This document shows, piece by piece, positions 39,823 through 51,400 of a stretch of DNA of 64,000 nucleotides. The notes below the pieces were generated by a model. That model ran no database searches. It was not told where the DNA came from and saw only the letters and a program-made list of their open reading frames with translations. Position numbers and translations under genes: made by a program. The stretch is from Antennarius striatus (lineage: Eukaryota > Chordata > Actinopteri > Lophiiformes > Antennariidae), in contig NC_090797.1 of NCBI RefSeq assembly GCF_040054535.1, forward strand, positions 5,386,501 to 5,450,500, in the 5' to 3' direction. Positions within the stretch are counted from its first letter, which is position 1. The number at the start of each line of letters is the position of its first letter.

Positions 39823-42431
39823 TCAAACCCTGCTGGGTTCCTCCATCATCATCTTCTCATTTGCTTCATCCGCCCTCCTGTTTGGCTGCGGCCGTGCCTT
39901 GAAGATGACGTATTTACACAGAGTGAGAATCGGCTTGTGTGGCTTAGCCTGACGCAGATCTGCAGAAGGTGTCGTCATGTTTTTGGAGTTCTGATTGGGA
40001 GGAAGGAAATTTGATTATATGTTATATATTATATACCATCACAGCATCACAGATGACAGGATGGAAATCAAATTTTGAAATTTGAAACTTCACTTTCACT
40101 CACCTTACAAAGTGAGACTACTATGAATGCTGGGATGCAGATCAGTGGAGTGATGATGAGTAGACTGCCCACCACACTGCTCCATTTCCCAGGCATATAA
40201 TCATAAACCATGAAAGGGTATGTGTCTGACAGGTTATACAACATCGTGAGCTGAGGGACAAGAAATGTTCAAGTTAGAAGTATAATGGTTTGGACTGGAA
40301 TGAGAGCTGTCTCAAATGAATAAAATAAACTGTTTATGTGATGATATACAGTACAATATATTACATACAATATCCTACAATTCTACTTCCTGTTTAAGGA
40401 CAATGCAACAACAGTTGCTGTTTTGACTACTGTAAAATGATCAGCAGCTGTGTAAATTATATGTACAGTACAGACAGTACGTTATGATCTTGTACTAATT
40501 TATTAAACCGGGCAGTATTTCTGAGGTCAGGTTTCGTACTTAATGATGTAAAATAAGAATACGGCTCATGCAAACCACAAATCGAAGATGATGGAAAGAA
40601 TCAAATGCAAATGCAACTCGTGATGGAGAAAAGAAATATTTGCTTAGAAAAACATTCTAAAAGTCTAACTAAGATACAAAGAAGGACATGTAGATGAATG
40701 AGCAGATCTGATGTGTCTGTATCTCACCCCACAGATGAGCGGTGTGACAAACAACCAACAGTACTTTATCACAGGGAATGGCCGGTACCCAATCATGTCC
40801 TCTATGTTGTCAAGGAAACGGTCCACACCTGCAAAGTCATAGATAGGAGTTGGTGAATCAAAGGGAACAACATGGTTTGGTTTTACAAAGGAGGCTCAGA
40901 AACACACTATGTGTGATGATGAAGACATCCTGTTAACATTTCCATTTTATAAAGTATAATGCTTCAACTCCAGTAGACTTACCATACAGTAGACTAGATT
41001 TATGTAACAGCTGTAGTTACTTTTCAGATTAAAACTTTAGATCAAATTGTCAACATTATACAAAGTACTTCAAAGTATACCAAAACCAGCAATATTACTG
41101 TATTACAACTCAAGCAAGTTGACAGTTCATCAACGGGCTCACACATGGAGTCACTAATTCAACTCTATTGCATGTATTGGACTGTTGAAGGAAGGATCCT
41201 GATGAGATCCACTAAGGGAGAACATGCCAACTCCACCATACTGCCCATAATTATGTACTGCATACTAAAAAGAAGTTTAAAAAAAAAAGAAAAAAAGAAG
41301 TAAATTCTGATTCAAATCCTCCACCATCCTCTATATTTTAGATATCATTTTGCTTTTACTTTTTTGACTAATATATATTGAAACATTTGCATGGGAAGCA
41401 TGGAGTGAAATACAAGTAAACAATTAGTTGGGTGGAGGTGGAGGAGGAGGAAGATATCCAGGGAAATCAAATAGGAGTTTAATCTCAGTTAAAAACGGAG
41501 TGAAGAAGAGGAGCAGAGGTGAGGTTCGGGGAAGTGGGGGAGGAGTGAGACGGAAATGAGTAAGCTTCTCACTGTGAGCTGCTAGAGGTGAGAGGTGAAG
41601 AGAAGAACAACAGAATGTAGGACGAACATTGAAAAACAGGAGGGAGCTGAGAGGAGATCGGTCAAGGACATGACCTGGCTGATGGAACAACACAGATTTG
41701 CTTTTTGCAAATGAACAATAAGGGAATCCTTTCTTTTGATGTAACCCAGTCTGAGAGGCAGAGAAGCTGAAGGAGTGGATAAACAATTCAAACCCATGGA
41801 AAGAAGCCACAGCAGAAGCCAATTGATATTTCACCCTCTGTCAGTTTGCAGCAGATGTGCAGCTGGACCCAAATTCAATAGAGCCACTAGTTTAAGGAGT
41901 TGGAAAGAAATTTTTAGAATCCCTAGATTGAATATAGGTCATCACAGATTCCATGAATGTAATTCAAAAAAAGGAATGAGAGATAAATTAGTAATTGATT
42001 TTATTTAAAAATACTTGACTATGCTATTAATTAAAAAGAAAGACATTTCTACTAATCATCTGACCAAAATAATCAGATTCATTCCTTTTATATATGATGT
42101 TTGTGAGAGTTGGCATTAAACCAGTAACATTATGGGTGATGGAAGTGAGAAAAAAAAGTGTTGAAATTGAAGATGGAACTGAAATTAGATCAATTGTATT
42201 TTCATACTAAAATTACCATCCAGAAAAGCAAAAGCAAAATGACATGAATGTTTTTATTTGAGTGAGGCAGAGAAGACTTATTTTCAAATTTAGGGGTTCA
42301 ATGGAGAAGCGTATCCACTTTGTGAGTCACGGGTGTTGCTGGAGCCTATCCCAGCTGGCTTTGGGTTAGAGGCAGGGTACACCACATCATAGACAACCAT
42401 TCTCGCACGCACGCACACGCACACGCACACG

Positions 42432-42477
<46 letters not shown>

Positions 42478-45400
42478 TTTGTAGTGCTCAATTCACCTAA
42501 GCTGCATGTTTTTGGGGGTGGGAGGAAGTCAGAGAACCTTGAGGGAACCAATGCAGACAGGGGGAGAACACATGAACTCCCCACAGGAAGTAATTAAACC
42601 CACAACCTTGACTCCTCGGTGTGTAACACGTTGCTTGCTATGCAGTCCAGTAGATGGAGCACTTCCTGTTCCATTAAATAATATGTGTTTTGTTTATTTA
42701 ATATCTTATAACTGTCCAATTGCATTTTTTTCATTAAGACAACTTCAATTTTCTCTAAACAGAAAGAATTTAGTTAGATTGTGTCATAACAATACAATGT
42801 TGGATGAGGAACTTTAAAAAAAAAAAAGACCTGTGAATTCCATGATTTTAGCAGTCATACTGTGGTGAATGTAATAAGGATGGAAAATAAAGTATTCCGA
42901 AAAGAAAAAATTCTGATCTCTTTTGGTAACTAGTGTAAAAATAGTGCACTGCTGATGAAACTGACATTATATTAATACCAAAACCTGCTATACCTAAAAG
43001 CTAGTTTTCCAATCATTTTCCAATAAATGCGTTTCATGAATAGTAAATGACTGTCATATGCACTGCATATTAAAAAGAAGTGTGTAGTGCAGTGATTACA
43101 GCCAGCGGTGTGACTTACCATACACCCAGGCAATGACGATCGTCTCAAAACAGGCTATGATGAGGAGAGTGATTCCACTGGCCCCATAGGTGTCCATCAG
43201 GGTAAAAAGGACAATCCCTCCCTAAAAGAAAGAAATAAGAGCAGAGCATTCTCACATGTCTTGTATCCATGTTAAAATTCAACACTTTTAATTACTGATG
43301 TAAAAAGAAGGCCAACAATTTCACACATCACTCTTCCCATTGGGTTGTAAAATATAAATGTTATATAATATTGTGTAATATTTGACAAGACGCCAGCTTC
43401 TGGCAGCATTCCTGAGGATTCTTTACTCATTCTTCATCTGCAAAACAATTCACTTTCATAAAATTCCTGGGGTTTATGTGCTGCAGCAGCATTCTTCAAA
43501 TCCCACAAGAGATTCTCTCTGGAATTCAAGTCACTACAGAACGATCCAGGAGTTCTTCTGAAGCCAAGCCATGGTGGTCTTGTAGGCCTGTTTTGGATCA
43601 TTATTCTGAAGGTACGTCTGGTGATGCCCAAGTTTCAGATTCCACTCTGACCCAAAGGATTACCTGATGTTTGGTGGAATCCATTTTACCTTCTACACGC
43701 AGCAGATTTTTAGTGTCTGAGGAAGTAAAGCATCACCGAGCCACTGTCATGCTTCCCAGTAGGTAATGTGTTCCAGGCTCATCAGTTTGTTTCTTCCTCC
43801 TCCAGACATACTTCTGATCCATTGGATCCAAAAACAAACTTTTTGTCACGCCACAGAACAAAATCCCAAACATGGAGCATGGAATCTATTGTAAAATTAG
43901 ACCTTAACTAAAAAATAAACTTTAGAACACAACTTTTTACAACTATTCATGGTACTGCAGATGTACTTCTTGTCATCAAACAGCAAACATTACCTCAGTG
44001 ACCATTGGCAGCCCAAGGAGAAAACAGACAACCGCTATGCCCAGGACCAGCAGCTCTCTGGCACATGGCCTCCTCAGCTGACGTGGGAACATGTCAGTGA
44101 TGGCTGTAGCCAAGCTCTCCACACACACAAACTTGGAGGACACAATGGAATAGATGAACTCAGTTCAAAAATAAAATGTCCTGAAGCTGTAAACGATGCA
44201 TTAGATTTTGTGTCTACCTGACTGTCGAGGCCAAGGAAGAGGATCATGAGGAAGAAGAGCACAGCCCAAAAGCTTGAGCCAGGCAGCAACGACAGAGCTT
44301 TGGGATAGGCAATAAAAGCCAGACCAGGACCTGCAAAAACCACATGAACGCATTTATTTACATATGAAAGTATATTATAGCCTTAATCATTCATGACCTG
44401 AACCTCTAATCAAAAGACAGAGCCTAGGCAAGAATGTGGTTTGGATTTCATCCTTTTCATTATCTAATTTAGACCTAAGACATTATTTCAAAAACAAAAT
44501 TAGAAAAGAGAAAACAAAGTTACAAAGGTAACTTCAAAAAAAAAAAAAAATTAACATTAACCATTACATATCAATGTCTCTGGCTTTAAACCATAAATGA
44601 ACATAAGATGCCATCTTGTGGACGTTATTGGTTGTGGTCACAATGTGACGATTAGTAATCAATTGATTACAGCGTTAAAAAGCTCAATAAAATTTTTAAA
44701 AAGACGCTGTTATTAAACTGAATATATCTCAGTTTTTCATTGTTTTTGAATAAAACAAAACAGGATCTGAAGACAAACTACAGAAAATTTAGCAACATTT
44801 TGCATTAGTTCCCATCATTCTACAGATAAATCATTTGACTACATGATAACAATGATTGAAAGGGAAGTAAAACAGATTAATTTTTAAAAAGATTGTGAGT
44901 TGCATCCCAGCTGTTCACAGCGACCATTCTGAGATACCGAAAACAATCAAATAAATGATGCAGAGGATGAAAAGGAAGGAACTTGCTTACCAGAAGAAGC
45001 GACATCATACATGGACAAGCCCAGTTCATGAGCCATAAATCCCAACACTGAGAACACAGCAAAACCAGCAAAGATACTGGTTGCGCTGTTGAGAAGGCAA
45101 AGCCCCAAGCAATCCCTACAACACAGAAAAAACAAAATGTAATAATGATGATGCACCAGGAGTGACATGTTTGTTTTTAATGACACACACACCTGTAACA
45201 GTTGTTGTTGTATTTGTTGTAGCTTCCCAGAGACGTCAGCACTCCCTGACAGACGGCGTAGGAGAAGAGCACCTGAGTCCCTGCGTCACGCCAAACCTAC
45301 AGCGAGTAGAAGAGTGACTTTTGGAACATTTGAGAGGAAACTTGACAGTTGATTTTGTTAAAATAACGCAGAACATATGTTTCCCATCAACATATTTCCT

Positions 45401-48400
45401 CACAAAGCAATAAAATAATAGTTTGTCATGTTTAAACAATTAACCAGACTTGTAAAATGAGAAACAGATGTCTCCCATGCCTGCATCTGGTATAATTTCT
45501 GTGACTGTGTGGCAATGAGACTTATACAGAAATGCGTGCTCATTTTTCTCCACCTCTACCATTCACAATTATGTGTGTGATTGTGCAACAAATGTGTGTT
45601 TATCTTGGTACATTCGGGTTTAAGGCTGTAAACGTGTCTGTTTAAAAGGAATTCCTGTCTGAGGGCTCTCGTTCAGACATCATCTGGTTAATATTAGCAG
45701 CAGTGCAGCGTTGTCAGGCTCGCCTCCTAAAAGATAAAGCTGGCAAGGCTCCAAAGAAACATAGGGGACCCCTACTCCAGCCCCACGGTGGGCCTGACTC
45801 ACTCCAGTCACACAAGTAGGACTGACCCTGTCTGAAAGGATCTTCACATGTAACATCGGACAAAGAGGAAACTGTCCTTGATTTAGTCATTGTCGTTGTT
45901 CTGCCTTCAGTTACACATGAAGAAAGGAGACTTATTGTCACATTAAACAGACGCCATATGCAGGACAGAACTCTATCACGACTTCTTCTGTGGTTTAAAA
46001 ACAAAGCAGACACATGCATGAGAGAATCTGACATGACATAACAGTCTAACCCATGAGTGGTTTCACTTGTTTTTCACATTACTCAACATAATGCTCTGTG
46101 GGTTTTTTTCCGCCGTTCCCTTTTCTGAACGCAAGGAGACATTCCAACAACCTTGAACAGCTGTTTCGACTAGCGCCCTTTTCTTTTCTTTTTTCTCTTT
46201 TTATAGGTTTTTATGCACCATGTACATTTTAATTTAACTTAAAAATAAAAATAAAATGTGAAATGATCAGACACATCTATTTCATTGTTCATGTGATTGA
46301 AGTGCAGGATTTCAGTCAAGCAAACAAAGAATGCAATAACTGCATTAAGCAAATCTTACTGGGTAAATTTCAGATCATTGCGCAATGTAAACTGTGACAA
46401 ACCCAGATTTTTTTTTATCACCACTTGCAAAAATGTTATAAACATGCCCTCAGAGGAAGTGACCCTCCATTCACGAAGAATCTACTAACGGTTAACCCTC
46501 CAGCGATCGCCGTGAAGCTGAGAATCGTCATTAACTTTCAAAGGGATGGGAGACAGTCAGAGGGAAGAGCAATGGGAGGATGGTGGGAGAGGGAGGGACG
46601 ATCAAGACAGACTCCTTTTCTTGTCATGAGGGGTATTTGGCAGCAACAGATTCTATCTTTGTGCGACAGTTGATTTTAGAATCCAGCCTTCATCCACTGT
46701 TCTTGTCCCAGTCATCTTAGAAATGTCATGAAAAGATAATAAAGTCACTGGGGTTGTTTTTTTTTTCAATAAAAATTTTAATAAATCACTTGCAATGGTG
46801 AATTATTGATTTTGGCTTTAGCTCAAGGTGAAGACATCCTCAGAATGTGTGAGAAAATCCTCCCTGACTGTTTTTACTCCTGTGATGACGTTATTGTGTT
46901 CTCAAGCAGAAAGCTTTTCTGACAAACTTCTTACTGAGAGAGGATCTCGGTTTGCTTTTCTTGTGAAGCCCCTGACTTGAGACCGGAAACAAATGTCAAG
47001 GCAAAGAAAGAGAAGGGAGGGGGGATGAGCATAACAGAACACTGTACAGTATTCATCCTGTCTGAACACAGAAGAATCTAGTGACAAGAGAAGTCGTAAA
47101 AAGACGGCTGATGCTCTGGCAAATTGGAATTCCAATGTTCTAAGTTCTATTTATGGATTCCAACTCTTTCTGCATTAACTTATGCAGTAGTATTTTAGAG
47201 TAATATGTTTTGCATTTCTGATATTGCATTTCAAAAGCAACCACTACTACTTCATTAGTGAGGTCTTACATTTGGATCAGCGATCCTTTCAAAATCAGGG
47301 ATGAGGTAATATTTCAGCCCATCTGCCGCTCCGGGAAGTGTTACTCCACGGAAGAAAATGAGGATCAGAAGAAGGTAGGGCAATGTAGCGGTCACATATA
47401 CCACCTAGAAAACACGAAAACACATGCAAACAGCAATTTTATAATTTAACATTTCCACACAAGCCCTTGTATTATTTATTTTATGTAGATAAAAGCAGAT
47501 GATCCAACAATGACTTATTCTCACTTTAACGCAACCAATTTTACACATAAGGCAGACATGGAGCAATATTATCAATATTTTAGAGTCATGTCAGAGGTCA
47601 GAGGGCACATGGCAGTTTCCATAGAGACAAAACATTCTATTCATGAATGGGATTATTATGTGGCCTCTGCAGGACTTCTGAGTTGGAAATGGGAGGTGAC
47701 TGAAACATGCGGGGTACCACAAGGTCATGACCCACAGCACAGACGCAGAGCCTCATACGCTGAGGGCCAGAAGTGATTGTGTTAAGATGCGTACCATGTG
47801 AGAAATTGCTAATGGCTTGACATTATGATGTAAAGAATCACAAGATGCGTGGAAATTCAGTTTTCAAACAGCTGTAGGGTTTCTGAGACCAAATACTGAG
47901 AATTTGCTATATGTGTAGATATTACAGAGATGTCTTGCAGTTATTTTTGCAAGCATTTGTTGCGACAAATATGAGATATTCATGTTTAAATGTCAACTGC
48001 AATAGCTAACAGGATAATGAAATTCAGAGTATTTTCAAAAGTTCAGTTTTCTAGAGAAAATTATGGAATTTACCACACTTTATTTGCCATGACCCAATTT
48101 TTTGTTGATGATTTCTATGTGCTATGACCAAATAGTGTTTGTGAGGGAGATTCTGGAAATGCAGTGCAGCAAATTTGAGTCAACTGGTCAAAAGGGATCA
48201 GCTGATCAGTGAACACGCTGATGACTTTTCAAAGTTTGAAATCATAGAAAGCTTCAGCAGAAAGTTTGGCATGTTGATTTAAATATTCATACCGTGCACA
48301 AGAGGATATTTTGACTCTGGAAACTATTGTAATAAAAAGATGAAATCTAATATATGAGGGATATACTGTAGCTGTCCAGTTGCACCAAAGGAGAACTTGC

Positions 48401-51400
48401 CTTTCCTGTGGACTTGATTCCTTTAAAGATACAAAAGTAACATATAACCCAGGCAGCCAGGAGACACAGAGCCAGATCCCAGTGCATATTAGTTATCGAC
48501 ATGCCATCTGACATCCTCAACACACGATGACTGTAGGAAAGAAAAACAAAAAAGGACTGTCAGATCTACAAATAACAAACAGAAGAATACATCATTGTAC
48601 TATACAAATAATACAACGATGTGCAAATGTGTTACACTTCTTTTTCCCTTTGTAAGCTGGAAGACTGCAGTGAAAGCCATAGTTCATTTTAAGTTTGTCC
48701 ATGACAAAATTAAACAGCAAAAACATCTGCATCATCAATACAGGTACTTAAATCTCACTTTATTTGTGGCTGTTTCAGTTCAAATAAAAGCTGCAGGAGA
48801 AAGAGAACATATTGTTCCTATCAAGCAGCATAAATGTGTGTGGCTGAGGGATTTCTTAACATCTGTTAAGCAGCAGCTGGGTTGCAAAATATCTGAAAGT
48901 GAAAAAAACAGATTGTAGAAAAGTTTCAATCAGAGGTGGATGGTGAATAAGGAGACGTGATTGTTCATTTTGAAGAATGTAAATTAAAGTTTTTCCCTGC
49001 TGGGTTTGGGTGTCATTGGTGGATGTTTTGTTGGCTCGCCGTTACTACCACATTCACTCAGTAAATAATTGCCATTCCGTGTGCATGACCGGTTGAGTCT
49101 ACAGAATGCTGCAGGCCAACCACACTAAGAAAGTGGTGGTTTTGTCTGCTTGACGTGAAAAAGCACGCGGATGCTTGTTTACAATTAATCAGGCAGTAAA
49201 CAATAGACAATGGCATGAAAACTCTGTTGGTCTGCCAAAGCATCACGACGGCTTTTCAGTATTCTGGCAGCGTCTTCTCGAACAAACAACTGGTGCACTT
49301 TGATCATCATGTTCAATAGTTGTTTCATAGTTTCACAAGTTTTTTGATTCCACCTCTCAATGGACCTTTACTAGTGATCGGTTTCTATTCTACTGGGGTA
49401 ATGGTCATTCGGACGTTGACATTCATTATCTCAAACAGTTATTGATTAGTGGTCAGTACTGACCACATGCTGGTCAGTACATCTTCAACCTTTGACCCTC
49501 AAAGCAGAACAAGGAACAACTGTGTGTGTGTGTGTGCGTGCGTGCGTGCGTGTGTTTCTCACATCCAGAACTCCTCCTCTGGTGAAGTGGATATCGAGAA
49601 AATGTCGGTTTCGTTCCTGCAAATATAAAAAGGAATCATTTCCTACCTTCACTTGACATGAAATCAAATGATAATCCTAAAAGATACTGATCCGTGTTTG
49701 AGATTTGAACCGAAACAGTCAAGTTCATGTCAAAGGAAGTCGTAGAGACGAGTGTCCACTGCTGTTTGCACTCCTTTTTTCTGAAACACACTTATTTTAA
49801 TCAATAAATGAAACCTGATAATGATGCATGCATCAATAGCATTTTTAAAAAAAATTAAACACACCAAAAACAAGAATGGAACTCATTCGAGTGTACATTT
49901 CTGCCAAGGACAACCAAGTCAATTCAGTGCATCAGTCTAGCTTTGAAGGCCTATCCCACGCTCTTAAGCAAAGTTTTGTTGAAATAAGATCAGGAGATTA
50001 TTTTTTTATTGAATATTTATTTTAATATACTATATTAAACCCCAACGGGGAAATTCTTTTTTATCTTCTAGTTCTGTTATGCACATATAGGTCCACACAC
50101 ACACGCACACACACATACACACAGACACACACACAGGTATAAGTAGCAAAGCTGGAGTGAGGGGCAGCACCATGGCGGCTCCCTTGGAACAGTTTTTGAT
50201 GTTGCATTGTTCAAGGGCACATCAATAGGAGGTGAACTGACACATCCCTAGCTATCAGTTCACACGCCATACTGCCCCCCCTTCAGTCCCACAGCCTAAA
50301 TCTATGGCAGCCCCTTCATCTGGAACTACTGTAATCCAGTATCTTTCCAGATCCATGTGTCCACCTTACATTTCGGTTTGTGGAAATCTGTCAAGTAGTT
50401 TGTGTATAATCCTGTTAACAAACAAATAGTCCAAGTGAACAAATTACAGGAGATAAAGACAGATCCATTTGCGGTTTTACAGTTTTTAATGTTATGGGTA
50501 AAAAGTCAACCTATTTGTGCTGTCTGATTTAAAAAAAAACTTGGATATTGTGACACTACGTCGAAATGACCTAAAGCCTTATCTGAAATTTAGGACTGCT
50601 CAATACTCTGTTACAAAATTACTACCATGTCCACTGATGTACCTGCAATAAGAAAATATTGATGCAATGATCAACATAGCTTTACAGCATCAACCGTTCA
50701 AAAGTCTTTCATAAATATCCTTTCACTTACTGCTTAACTAATGAAATAATATGTAAATTACTGAGGTTTAAGACACCGGTAAAGGGATTTTGTCTTTGTT
50801 GAAGCCAAGCTACCTTTATCGCCCTGATTGCAGTTGTTATACTGAGCTAAGTGAACAGACATTTGGCTGCATTTACTCCTTGGGAGAGGTAGTGAACTTC
50901 TCATGCAGCTTCTGGCAAGAAAGTCGATACCAGTAAGTATATTTCATAGAAGGACAAACTCTTACTCTAACATGCCAATTTTCTTCAATTTTGCACCCAA
51001 TTTGGTTTTTAATGACTGTTGAACTATAGTCTGATAAGAATTGAGATTTATTAACCAACAAACTCTCATGACAGCATGGGAGTTTTATTAGAATAAAAGA
51101 GCGATTAGAACCTCCTTCTCAAAACACATAAATGCACAGGAGAGTCCGTAAAAGCTCACATATCCCACAAAAATCTTTTCATGTATGACATCAGTGATTG
51201 TTCATTTAATAATAAACATGACACTTACATGTATGTGTAGTTTTCAGTGAAGTAGTCGGGTGTGGTGATGTTGTTTAAGAATGACCAGTTGGAGTCGGGT
51301 TGAAACAGATGTGGGTTGGCGAACTTGCTAATGGAGCTGTGACACAAGTCTAGAGGGAACAGAGAAGACAATGGATGTTGCACTGTTCAAACCATTAAAA

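Larger units (their letters stand above)
40829..43118 (-). other. Intron of the second SLC6 gene containing repeats
   Basis: A 2.3 kb intron between the TM10 and TM11 exons, holding the dispersed-repeat fragment and CA microsatellite described at 42290-42615. The long frame at 41424-41834 reflects a purine-rich stretch and has no domain. Confidence 0.65.

Noticed and set aside
41424..41834. 136-codon frame on the minus strand.
   Set aside because: Purine-rich (GGA) stretch giving Pro/Leu/Ser low-complexity translation, inside an intron; no family resemblance.
42290..42584. Frames encoding runs of Cys-Val.
   Set aside because: Translation of a CA microsatellite.
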